23,147 bases of DNA from Lachnoclostridium sp. UBA6558 (GTDB lineage Bacteria > Bacillota > Clostridia > Lachnospirales > Lachnospiraceae), in contig DJJW01000064.1 of the NCBI GenBank assembly GCA_002434335.1, positions 77,253 through 100,399 on the forward strand, in the 5' to 3' direction. Every line of letters begins with the position of its first letter. Within the stretch, counting starts at the first letter, position 1. The notes below the pieces were generated by a model that was given only the letters and a program-made list of their open reading frames with translations, was not told where the DNA came from and did not search any database. Shown piece after piece: positions 16,887 through 23,147 of the stretch. The position numbers were made by a program, and so were the translations under genes.

Positions 16887-17285
16887 CTAATTATCCGCTT
16901 TGTTCTGTCTTTTTCTGCCGCTTCGGTTCTTCTGTATCCTGTGTATCTCTCCCGCACAGTCTTCACAGTATTTCGCTCGGTTGGAGCCGGGGACAAAAGC
17001 CGCCCTGCATATGGTACACCGTTTCATGTTCCCTCTTTGAAAAAGCTCCGTTTCCAGTGCCTTATCCTGCGGCAGAACTGCATGATGGAACCATGTACAG
17101 CAGACCGAATAGGAAATGCTTTAGATGCAGACATATTCCTCTCCATCGTCCAGCAAAATACAGTTTCCGTTATCGTAGTTACAGCAAGTCCGAATCAGGA
17201 CGTTTGCCCATCTGCGCTGTCACGGCGTCATGCGGGGCAGGGAGCCGTCCGTCCTTCGCTCGATGGGTGGTATTTTTCTTCTCAT
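16887..17285 (-). pseudogene. Cys-rich VLP protein (mobile-element accessory), two in-frame stops
   Basis: A 133-codon frame starting at an ATG (17285-17283) preceded by AGAGG. It reads MRRKIPPIERRTDGS, then after a stop RWANVLIRTCCNYDNGNC, LLDDGEEYVC, a second stop, SISYSVCCTWFHHAVLP and a second Cys cluster, KRCTICRAAFVPGSNRAKYC, followed by EDC. This is the Cys-rich VLP protein that accompanies MobV relaxases on Firmicutes mobilizable elements, probably binding zinc through the Cys pairs. Apart from the two nonsense codons the frame is intact over its whole length, so decay here is milder than in the relaxase. Function in mobilisation is not established. Confidence 0.75.
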
Positions 17286-17438
17286 GGTTTATCCTCTGCT
17301 TTCCTGTTCCTTGCCGTTCCCCCGAAAGCCATTCCTGCCCCATTCCTGCGGCGTATCCCTGCATTGGCACGCTCCCCGGCAACTTCGGGCCAACTTGTCC
17401 CGAAGTTCGGTTCGTGGCGGTGCTTCCCCTGCCGCCAT

Positions 17439-17807
17439 ATCGAAGAAAAAACCTATTTCCAGCAGATGGTTCACAGCGACATAGATGGCATAATCGTGGA
17501 CATAAAGGAAGCCCACAGGCAGGACAGCACCAGCGCACCATAAAACACGGCTCTGGAGGAAATCCATCGGACGATAGAGGAAGCCGCCCGCTTTAAGGGA
17601 AGCTGGGAGGAACAGCAGGTAGTTGTAATGTGTCAGCAGTTGGGGATTGATTACTGGAAGCTGACACCGGAGGAATTTCAATTGCTGATGAAGGTACTGG
17701 CGAAATCCAAGCATTTAAAATATTCCAAGAGGGAAACGCAGGAAGAAAAGAAAATGACAAGGCTGGATTTATATGGTAGAATGAGGATATTGATAAACAG
17801 GAATTGA
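17439..17807 (+). pseudogene. Unrecognised plus-strand gene remnant with one in-frame stop
   Basis: A single frame of about 122 codons reads IEEKTYFQQMVHSDIDGII, VDIKEAHRQDSTSAP, a TAA at about 17541, then LEEIHRTIEEAARFKGSW, EEQQVVVMCQQLGIDYWKL and TPEEFQLLMKVLAKSKHL, with a basic tail and a stop at 17805-17807. It looks mainly alpha-helical and charged, without membrane segments. I do not recognise the family. It runs opposite to the relaxase module and is followed 9 bp later by a strong terminator, which supports it having been a real gene. The bases between it and the VLP start (17286-17438) are GC-rich and hold nothing I can name. Confidence 0.5.
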
Positions 17808-17815
17808 ACAAAATC

Positions 17816-17854
17816 GCTGCGCGATGGCCTTCCAAGGTTGTGCGTAGCTTTTTT
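17816..17854 (+). terminator. Intrinsic terminator
   Basis: GCTGCGC (17816-17822) pairs with GCGTAGC (17842-17848, one G-U). An inner GGCCTTCCAAGGTT stem sits inside, and six T follow. It lies just after the unrecognised plus-strand remnant. Confidence 0.75.
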
Positions 17855-17873
17855 GCTGTTTAAATATTAAAAA

Positions 17874-17953
17874 GCAGTGGAAAGCAAGTCCTAATAGTAG
17901 TATTGTTAAATCACCACAAAATAACAATCAAACAGGATCGACCTTCCCACTGC
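17874..17953. repeat. Nested inverted repeats upstream of the integrase fragment
   Basis: GCAGTGGAAAG (17874-17884) is repeated in inverted form as CTTCCCACTGC (17943-17953), 10 of 11 bases matching. Between them lies a perfect 7-bp inverted repeat, ATTGTTA/TAACAAT (17902-17908 and 17922-17928). These could be an element end, a recombinase-binding site or a structured leader; no T tract follows. Confidence 0.5.
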
Positions 17954-18070
17954 CTATGAAAAGAATACCACCATTCCGTCTTGTCTTCAAGCGGTTTTAT
18001 GATTCAAACGCACCTCCTGTACAGCAGTGATATTTGACTTATTACTACTGTTTATCATGGAGGTCATTTA

Positions 18071-18247
18071 ATGTACGATGAATATTTACACCAATTAGAA
18101 AACGAGGGCAAACTGCGCAATCTCAAAGAGCGCTCTATTGTCACTTATAAGAATTATATCATCTACTTTTTGAATTATACTGGTAGGAGAAAGATCGCCA
18201 AAATCCGCTCATTTTTTTCATTACTTTTTACGATTTTTTGTGATTAA
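18071..18247 (+). pseudogene. Tyrosine integrase N-terminal fragment
   Basis: A 58-codon frame starts MYDEYLHQLENEGKLRNLKE, then RSIVTYKNYIIYFLNYTG. This is the SAM-like core-binding domain at the N-terminus of tyrosine recombinases. After about residue 40 the sequence changes to RRKIAKIRSFF and stops at 18245-18247. The catalytic domain with its Arg, His and Tyr residues is absent. GGAGG stands 7 bp before the ATG, so a short peptide could still be made. A full integrase would be about 300 residues. It is probably the broken end of an inserted element. Confidence 0.6.
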
Positions 18248-18327
18248 AGCTTCTGCTACATTTGACTGCTACAATCAGGCAGCGGTCCCTCCAATAACAT
18301 TTGAAAACCATATTTAAGCATAAAGAA

Positions 18328-18372
18328 CCCCCCCCCCCCGCTAAACTCAAGTTTTTTTATTTAGCGGGGGTT
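18328..18372. terminator. Hairpin with an expanded 12-C run (possible bidirectional terminator)
   Basis: CCCCCGCTAAA (18335-18345) pairs perfectly with TTTAGCGGGGG (18360-18370) around a loop containing seven T. The left arm is preceded by seven more C, making a run of 12 (18328-18339), while the right arm has only five G. It lies between the integrase fragment and the end of the MATE gene and could terminate the latter. Confidence 0.5.
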
Positions 18373-18392
18373 ATTATACCGTTAGTGACTGA

Positions 18393-18404
18393 ACTCAATT
18401 GAGT
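18393..18404. repeat. Perfect 12-bp palindrome ACTCAATTGAGT
   Basis: A perfect dyad about 45 bp beyond the 3' end of the MATE gene, with no gap between half-sites. It could be a protein-binding site or chance in AT-rich DNA. Confidence 0.3.
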
Positions 18405-18449
18405 ATAATTTCACTCTCCATTTCAAAGATCTTTGGGCATACACCTATT

Positions 18450-19823
18450 CTACTTTCTCTTTCTCATTTCTTTGATAACGGAGCTATATCCACTTATAAA
18501 GAAGAATAATGTTAAAGTGCTTCCAATGATATCCGATACAGGACGCGAGTACCAAAGACCGTCCATACCAAGAATTAGTGGCAGTGTATAAATCATAAAT
18601 GCAAATAGGCCTATTTGATAAAAAATGCTTAGAAATAAAGAACTTTTCACTTTGCCAGTCAGCATCATGAAGCCTAGACAAGTCGGAACAACAGTAGCTA
18701 ATGGTAATAGAATCGTAAATTTACGTAATCCATCCAAAGTCAGTGGTACCAAAGACGGGTCATTAATAAAAAGAGAGACCCAAAACGCAGGGAAGATTTG
18801 AATTGAAATAAGCCCAATCAATAAGATTACGGCATTCCATAAAAGTGCCAATTTTAATACGGAGAATGTTCTACTGTAATTTTTCTTTGCATAGTTATAT
18901 CCTGCAATAGGTTGTAAACCCTGTCCAACACCATTTATAGGCATTAAAAATATCAGCAAAATAGAATTTATTGCAGTCATCGCTCCTACGGAATATTCCC
19001 CTCCATGCAGTGCCAGTGAGTAATTACCTACGAGTTGTGCAATGCTTATTGAAAGCTGGTTAGTAAAAGGAACAACTCCAATTTTTATAGTTGATTTGAG
19101 TATTGATATATCTGGGCGAAACATGGCTTTTGACAGTCTTAAATATGAGTGTCTGCTTATAAAGTAGCTAAAGCCTATTGCAGTAACTATACTCTGGGAT
19201 ATGACGGTAGCAATTGCCGCACCGGCAATTCCCATGTGCAAACCCAATATTAAAATTGCATCTAAAATGATGTTGAGAATACACCCGGCTAATGTAATTA
19301 TGGCAGATAAAGTTGGGCGTCCATCTGCTCTTATGATGGTTGGTAATGCGAAACTGAACATATTAAAAATAGTTCCTAAAACTATAATTGATATATAGCT
19401 GTCAGCATAAGGCAAGGATTGGCCCGTGATACCAAGTAATTCAAATATTTGATGTTTAAAAATAAAAAATAAAACGGTGATTACTAAACTAATAATAGTG
19501 ATATAAGTAATGGCATTTCCTGCTGCTTTTTCAGCTACTTCCTTTTTATTTTCTCCAAGTCGAATAGATATGCTCGAACTGGCACCAATGGCAACTAAGG
19601 CTGTTATTGCCAAAATAATTGTTGTTATTGGCATCGTATACCCAATACCACTTAAAGCTAATGGACCTCCCTCTTTAATATGACCGATATAAATCCGATT
19701 AACCACCTGATATAAGGAATTTACAATTAATCCAAGTGTAGTAGGAATTGAATACTGCGCTAACAGTCTCCAAATTGGTTTTTGATCGAGTTCATTAATA
19801 GTTCCTGTTTTACTTTCGTTCAT
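18450..19823 (-). CDS. MATE-family multidrug efflux pump, MepA-like
   Basis: A 457-residue inner-membrane antiporter with about 12 hydrophobic helices in two similar halves. It should export cationic drugs or metabolites using a sodium or proton gradient. The N-terminus has IPTTLGLIVNSLYQVVNRIY and IGHI, typical of the MepA branch. Segments GIGYTMPITTIILAI and ASSSISIRLGE follow, with GVGQGLQPIAGYNYAKKN opening the second half. Length and frame are intact. AAAGGAG precedes the ATG by about 7 bp. It is 83 bp downstream of the Rrf2 gene on the same strand. Both a readable promoter and a palindrome lie in that gap, so it may be under Rrf2 control. Substrate is unknown. Confidence 0.94.
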   Translation of the reverse strand: MNESKTGTINELDQKPIWRLLAQYSIPTTLGLIVNSLYQVVNRIYIGHIKEGGPLALSGIGYTMPITTIILAITALVAIGASSSISIRLGENKKEVAEKAAGNAITYITIISLVITVLFFIFKHQIFELLGITGQSLPYADSYISIIVLGTIFNMFSFALPTIIRADGRPTLSAIITLAGCILNIILDAILILGLHMGIAGAAIATVISQSIVTAIGFSYFISRHSYLRLSKAMFRPDISILKSTIKIGVVPFTNQLSISIAQLVGNYSLALHGGEYSVGAMTAINSILLIFLMPINGVGQGLQPIAGYNYAKKNYSRTFSVLKLALLWNAVILLIGLISIQIFPAFWVSLFINDPSLVPLTLDGLRKFTILLPLATVVPTCLGFMMLTGKVKSSLFLSIFYQIGLFAFMIYTLPLILGMDGLWYSRPVSDIIGSTLTLFFFISGYSSVIKEMRKRK

Positions 19824-19843
19824 TTCGTTTCTCCTTTAGAGAT

Positions 19844-19873
19844 ATAATAGATAGATATAGTCCTTAATTGTAA
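19844..19873 (-). promoter_or_regulatory. Candidate promoter of the MATE gene
   Basis: On the minus strand TTACAA, an 18-bp spacer and TATTAT stand about 20 bp before the MATE start codon. The -35 is imperfect, so this is tentative. Confidence 0.4.
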
Positions 19874-19884
19874 TAAATAAAAAC

Positions 19885-19894
19885 CACTTAAGTG
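19885..19894. promoter_or_regulatory. Palindrome CACTTAAGTG, candidate Rrf2 operator
   Basis: A perfect 10-bp dyad with partly symmetric flanks lies 11 bp upstream of the candidate MATE -35 and 12 bp after the Rrf2 stop. Its position suits a regulator site for the pump; binding by the Rrf2 protein is inferred. Confidence 0.35.
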
Positions 19895-19906
19895 ATTAAT
19901 AAAGTG

Positions 19907-20311
19907 TTATTCCTTTTGATTCATTTTTATAGAACTAATTTCAAAAAGCTTTTTTTCTTGCAAATACTTTTCCATCATAATTTCTGCATCATTCATTACC
20001 TTTTGTATAGGGCATTCTTTTCCCAGTTCCATTCCACACTCAAAAAGTAGACCATTTCCCTCGATTGCTTGTATTACATCCATAAAACTAATAGATTCCA
20101 ATGACTTTCGTAATGTATATCCCCCACTGGCTCCAGATACAGATTCAATCAACCCAGCCTTAACAAGTTGAGTCAAAATTTTAGATAAATAAGTAACAGA
20201 TACTTGAAATTGATTTGCTAGTATGTGTACACTTAACTTTTCGCCTTGATTCTGTTCAATCATGTATAATACGGTGTGTAAAGCATAATTTGTAGCCTTT
20301 GTATATTTCAT
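19907..20311 (-). CDS. Rrf2-family transcriptional regulator
   Basis: A 134-residue winged-helix regulator. The N-terminus MKYTKATNYALHTVLYMI and the motif VSVTYLSKILTQLVKAGLI followed by GASGGYTL are the standard Rrf2 DNA-binding domain (about 1-70). The C-terminal half has Cys92 and Cys100 in ECGMELGKECPIQ. Many Rrf2 proteins (IscR, NsrR) bind an Fe-S cluster through three cysteines; here only two are present in that loop, so it may use another ligand or be a thiol switch, or may lack a cluster. AAAGGAG lies about 7 bp before the ATG, and the gene has a very good promoter of its own. It precedes the MATE pump on the same strand and probably regulates it and itself. Confidence 0.93.
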   Translation of the reverse strand: MKYTKATNYALHTVLYMIEQNQGEKLSVHILANQFQVSVTYLSKILTQLVKAGLIESVSGASGGYTLRKSLESISFMDVIQAIEGNGLLFECGMELGKECPIQKVMNDAEIMMEKYLQEKKLFEISSIKMNQKE

Positions 20312-20323
20312 ATAAATGCTCCT

Positions 20324-20340
20324 TTAAAGACATTAAAGAC
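20324..20340. repeat. Tandem TTAAAGAC repeat in the Rrf2 leader
   Basis: TTAAAGAC occurs at 20324-20331 and 20333-20340, a 9-bp period, between the promoter and the start of the Rrf2 gene and partly overlapping its ribosome binding site. A candidate autoregulatory site. Confidence 0.4.
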
Positions 20341-20354
20341 TGTGCTTGTCTACA

Positions 20355-20383
20355 ATAGTATCAGCTTTCATAAATTTTGTCAA
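20355..20383 (-). promoter_or_regulatory. Strong sigma-A promoter of the Rrf2 gene
   Basis: On the minus strand a perfect TTGACA, a 17-bp spacer and TACTAT lie 44 bp upstream of the Rrf2 start codon. Confidence 0.8.
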
Positions 20384-20476
20384 CATAAAAGCAAATGCGT
20401 CTAGGTTCAAAAAAATTCCATTGTTAACAGACTATAGAGAACTGCACTATATAACTATTTGATATTGTTTAAGTAG

Positions 20477-20776
20477 CTCGACTCATTAAACGGCAAGCAG
20501 GGCAATTTTGAGGAGAATGGTGAGGCAGGATGTTCCGGCAAAATAAGGGTAGTATCAGGCACTATTAAGATTTCTGCACCTTCACACTTGAGAGGAAAAG
20601 CGAGACTAACTGGATACTTGAAAAGTCTTGGAGTCAGAGTTCAAGCACTAACTCACTTTCGTTTTTAAATAGATGCTGTAGCCGCGGGATATACATATCG
20701 TTTGAGTGTTACAGCTGATGTGACGAGGAATGGTATGACGTAAGCGGTCAGCACTTCGGTGCAAGGACTTTATTAA
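20477..20776 (+). pseudogene. Small secreted protein remnant (frameshifted)
   Basis: One frame reads NFEENGEAGCSGKIRVVSGT then IKISA. The next frame continues FTLERKSETNWILEKSW, SQSSSTNSLSF, and after another shift DAVAAGYTYRLSVTADVTRN, ending at a stop (20774-20776) after a TAA near 20743. This matches the layout of small exported Firmicutes proteins with an A-x-C-S-G-x-V strand, a TLERK-x-W segment and a G-Y-T-Y-R-L-S-V-T-A strand. The signal peptide and N-terminus are missing, and at least two frameshifts and one stop are present. Function of the family is not known. The stretch 20384-20476 upstream shows nothing I can name. Confidence 0.5.
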
Positions 20777-20823
20777 AAAAAACTTCTAGTGCAGACAATC
20801 CGGGATACAACAAGGAGACAAGT

Positions 20824-21158
20824 TTGGATTCCATGGATGATACTTATGAAACGAATAGCGGTATTAACAAAAATTCCACTTTAGCTGGTTCATCTGATAA
20901 TCAAATACCAATCACAAACGAAAGTTATGTGGCTTTTGCGAAAGATATCATTGAGAAGTATTATAAGAACAAAGACCTTGCAGAAAACAACGATTTTTCA
21001 AAGAAAGTTTCAAATGATGCGTTAAAATTGCTTAATGCGAAGATTGAACTTGGACAAATGCAAAACAAAACACTCGGATACACTTATAGATGACTACAAA
21101 AAAGATTTCCAAGAGAGTTTAGACCGAAAGAGAAATCAAATGGACATGGACATGCGAT
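20824..21158 (+). pseudogene. Unrecognised gene, probably truncated by frameshift
   Basis: An 89-codon frame begins at TTG with AAGGAG 6 bp upstream, or at ATG 20833. It reads MDDTYETNSGINKNSTLAGS, then NESYVAFAKDIIEKYYKNKD and KLLNAKIELGQMQNKTLGY, with a stop at 21091-21093. The next frame goes on IDDYKKDFQESLDRKRNQ to a stop near 21158, suggesting a frameshift. It is hydrophilic and Asn/Lys-rich with no membrane segment. I do not recognise it; the style resembles the body of an exported protein that has lost its signal peptide. It follows the secreted-protein remnant, and the two may have formed one operon. It could instead be a short expressed gene. Confidence 0.4.
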
Positions 21159-21181
21159 AATACTTTAAAAAGCTATCAAGA

Positions 21182-21342
21182 CACTACCCCCAAGCGATTG
21201 TCACTTTTCTTGAAAGCATGGATTTCGAGAATGCCATCCACATTGCAATTCCCTTGGCGGTGATAATGATACACTTGTGGCGATTACCCTAAGCATCGTT
21301 GAAACCGCAAATGGGGTACCTGCCTGTTTGGATAAATGGTAA
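21182..21342 (+). pseudogene. ADP-ribosylglycohydrolase C-terminal remnant
   Basis: The plus strand reads HYPQAIVTFLESMDFENAIH then, after one frame change near 21250, GGDNDTLVAITLSIVETANG to a stop at 21340-21342. The pattern F-L-E-S-x-D-F-E-x-A-I ... G-G-D-x-D-T-L-x-A-I-T is the metal-binding end of the DraG/ADP-ribosylglycohydrolase fold, which removes ADP-ribose from proteins or small molecules. The rest of the roughly 250-300-residue enzyme is missing upstream. Its 3' end overlaps the start of the transposase remnant. Confidence 0.65.
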
Positions 21343-21621
21343 GCCATACAACCATTGTATTTACAAAATATATCATTCTGGAATGGATTCGTCGGAACCA
21401 AAATGATCAGAAAACGTATGGCGAATTATTCTTCCTGTTCTGTGAAGATATCCAGGACATGGATTTAACAATGCACTTCAAGCCTGATGGCTTTGTTTGT
21501 GGAGCACATTTCAGCTTTATCAGCAGATATCAAATCCGTGATAAAAAGTATAACCGAATGGATGCTGTCTCAAGCTTTATTTATTCAGGCTTTATTCGGA
21601 AATGTTTGCTGGGAAAAGTGA
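21336..21621 (+). pseudogene. IS transposase C-terminal remnant (IS4-like DDE type)
   Basis: The first frame reads TTIVFTKYIILEWIRRNQND then KTYGELFFLFCEDIQDMDL. After a shift near 21480 it becomes MALFVEHISALSADIKSVIK and continues through WMLSQALFIQALFGNVCWEK to a stop at 21619-21621. This is the end of an IS4-like transposase, where a helix with Y-I-I-L-x-x-x-x-R-R-x-x-D-x-x-T-x-G-E-L-F-F follows the last catalytic Glu region. The catalytic DDE core is gone. An inverted repeat at 21681-21709 may mark the former IS boundary. The exact IS family needs a search. Confidence 0.6.
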
Positions 21622-21680
21622 GTATATTATGTATTAATATTCACTATGCCAGACACGGTCATTAAAATACGATACTTTTG

Positions 21681-21709
21681 AAAGGAGATGACATTGAAAC
21701 CTCTCCTTT
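21681..21709. repeat. Perfect 8-bp inverted repeat after the transposase remnant
   Basis: AAAGGAGA (21681-21688) and TCTCCTTT (21702-21709) with a 13-base loop, followed by ATATTTTA. It may be a weak terminator of the IS. The next stretch, 21710-21901, is AT-rich and holds nothing I can name. Confidence 0.4.
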
Positions 21710-21901
21710 ATATTTTACTTCATAGTAAAAATTGATCTGCTGATTAGTTTTATAATAATTATATGGGAAGTAATACAGGAATTCTACATTTAAATACGAC
21801 TTTACAATATTGTAGCATTTATTACAAAACTAATTAAGTACAGATTGATATGATAAAGCTATAATTAACGTGTACAGGTGAAAAATACATTCCATTATAA
21901 A

Positions 21902-22592
21902 TGGATTTATCAACTGGAGGACCAGCAGAAAACATTGGAGTACTTAAGAAAACCTCCTTTTAACAGAATTAGTATGTGTATATTTCCGATACTATGATAA
22001 TAACCATATAGCACCTGACGTTTATTCTTATGGGGGAAATGAAGAAGAGGGTTTTCATTACGATTAGCCTAATCCCAAGCTATTCCAGCTGTTAGAAGAA
22101 CGGGTAAAGTAGCTTGGCGATTTGGGAATCGAGGCAGGTATTATTTGTTCCATCCTTATGAGAAGGAACAATGGGGGGAATATCATGTTGAGAGAAGCAG
22201 ATGATTTGTATCTTAATCATATTTTAGCCAGGCTTTACGCAGATTACAATGTATGGTGGTCTCTTGCTAATGAATATGATTTACCGCTATCTTCCAAATG
22301 CGAGGGACAAAAACTTAGTGGATTGGAACAGATTTTAGAAATCATTGCAGAATATGATTCTATGGTCATTTGAGATCCATCTATAATTGCATGGAATTAT
22401 TTGACCATACCAGTCCGTTCATCACTCATTGCAGCATACAGCGGACAGATGGATACTGTACAGCTAAGAATACGATCGAATGACGTATAAAATCAACAGT
22501 TGTAATTAACGAACGAATGCGTTTAAGAAGGAAATATTAGCCGTAACTGGGAAAAAAGTAATATCAGGCAGTTTCTTTGGTATAAAAAATGA
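21902..22592 (+). pseudogene. DUF4038/DUF5060-like glycosidase remnant
   Basis: Pieces of one TIM-barrel glycosidase follow each other in shifting frames: WIYQLEDQQKTLEYLRKPPF; then HIAPDVYSYGGNEEEGFHYD, a TAG, PNPKLFQLLEERVK, a TAG, LGDLGIEAGII; then LFHPYEKEQWGEY; then LNHILARLYADYNVWWSLAN with EYDL, whose Glu would be the acid/base. After this come LRSIYNCMELFDHTSPFITH, CSIQRTDGYCTAKNTIE and a last trace, GNISRNW. The order and spacing match the DUF4038/DUF5060-type glycosidases of Clostridia. The N-terminal beta-sandwich and the end are missing, and there are several stops and frameshifts. The AraC-type gene at the window end, on the other strand, may have been its regulator. The remaining spacer 22593-22785 is AT-rich and empty. 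Confidence 0.65.
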
Positions 22593-22785
22593 TACAGACC
22601 ATTATAAACTAACTTAAATATATATAAGGCTCACCTATTAATGTTATGCAATAAACTAAGGTATATTTGTAAAAATAATAAAAATACTGCAATAAACAGG
22701 TTAAAGTGTTTATAAAAGGACACTAAAGATTAATTATAGTCAGGATGAGTAGTTTTGAACATAATTCCTGGAGCCTGAATTTTAC

Positions 22786-23147
22786 TTATTTTTTCTTGCG
22801 GTAATGAGCCGGAGTGATTCCGTACTTCTTTTTAAAGACATTCTGAAAATAAGACTGACTGGAAAAACATAGATATGTACTAATTTCAGAGATGCTTTTA
22901 TTACTATGAGTTAATAGACTTTTTGCTTCTTCCAACTTACAACGCATAATGAAAGCACCTATGGTAAAGCCAAGTTCCTGCTTGAACTTATTGGAAATAT
23001 AAGAGGTACTTTTCCCAACATGCCTAGCTACGTCTGAAATCTGAATTGTTACATTTGTATTTTTAGTAATGAAATTCAAACACTCAAATATTTCATTCGT
23101 AAATCCTGCGGGAATGTGGTTTTGCCTTACACGTTCACAAAAATCTA
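22786..23147 (-). CDS. AraC-family transcriptional regulator (C-terminal part, cut by window end)
   Basis: The frame is open from the window edge (23145) to a stop at 22786-22788, giving about 120 residues. Two helix-turn-helix motifs are clear: QISDVARHVGKSTSYISNKF with KQELG, and SISEISTYLCFSSQSYFQNV with FKKKYGITPAHYR, the standard AraC/XylS C-terminal signature. A TTG at 23079 could be read as a start, but the frame continues upstream with sensible sequence (HIPAGFTNEIFECLNFI), so the gene begins outside the window with an unseen sensor domain. In Clostridia such regulators usually control carbohydrate genes; here the nearest candidate target is the decayed glycosidase. Confidence 0.88.
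   Translation of the reverse strand, partial: DFCERVRQNHIPAGFTNEIFECLNFITKNTNVTIQISDVARHVGKSTSYISNKFKQELGFTIGAFIMRCKLEEAKSLLTHSNKSISEISTYLCFSSQSYFQNVFKKKYGITPAHYRKKK

Noticed and set aside
16862..17596. Long plus-strand open frames (244 and 200 codons) across the mobile remnant
   Set aside because: They lie antisense to the Cys-rich VLP gene, are Pro/Ser/Cys/Arg-rich without motifs, and result from few stop codons in GC-rich DNA. Only the last part, 17439-17807, reads like protein.
20747..20763. GCAC-TTCG-GTGC hairpin with a stable UUCG-type tetraloop
   Set aside because: Only four base pairs, with no conserved surroundings and inside a decayed coding sequence; likely chance.
1..23147. CRISPR array, tRNA, rRNA or riboswitch
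   Set aside because: No regularly spaced repeats, no tRNA-like cloverleaf and no recognised riboswitch core was seen on reading both strands; a covariance-model scan was not possible.

Overview
The window looks like a chromosomal stretch from a low-GC Gram-positive anaerobe, most likely a Lachnospiraceae/Clostridia relative. The reasons are strong AAGGAG-type ribosome binding sites, AT-rich intergenic DNA, a CUT1 sugar transporter of the LplB/YtcP/LplA type without its own ATPase, an inverted-order GH3, and MobV/Cys-rich-VLP/serine-recombinase remnants of the kind found in Firmicutes mobilizable elements. This placement is inferred from gene content; there is no rRNA or tRNA gene to confirm it.

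Region 1 (1-4735): the 3' end of a GH3 glycosidase, then an intact LacZ-type GH2 beta-galactosidase 3 bp downstream, closed by a clear intrinsic terminator. Region 2 (4736-5135): non-coding DNA carrying a worn-out tail of an ABC exporter ATPase. Region 3 (5136-15860): the core of the window. A LacI-family repressor is divergent from two CUT1 permeases and a lipoprotein solute-binding protein. These are followed by a divergent GH32-like glycosidase, a GH172 (DUF2961) enzyme, a canonical GH32 beta-fructofuranosidase, an internally deleted MATE pseudogene, and a PfkB fructokinase. Together they read as an import-and-catabolism locus for a fructose-containing oligosaccharide. The GH172 gene makes an alpha-fructofuranoside such as a difructose dianhydride or inulobiose an attractive candidate substrate.

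Region 4 (15861-18450): a GC-rich graveyard of a mobilizable element. On the minus strand, in order, it holds a Cys-rich VLP protein, a MobV relaxase, a small transposon-type protein and a serine-recombinase scrap, all broken by stops and frameshifts. Next come an unrecognised plus-strand pseudogene with a terminator, nested inverted repeats, a truncated tyrosine-integrase N-terminus, and a hairpin with a 12-C run. Region 5 (18450-20383): an intact MepA-like MATE efflux pump and an Rrf2 regulator on the minus strand, with readable promoters and candidate operators. Region 6 (20384-22785): more decay, with remnants of a small secreted protein, an unrecognised gene, an ADP-ribosylglycohydrolase, an IS transposase and a DUF4038/5060-like glycosidase. 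The window ends inside an AraC-type regulator on the minus strand.

All family calls were made by reading motifs in the translated sequence; no database search was run.
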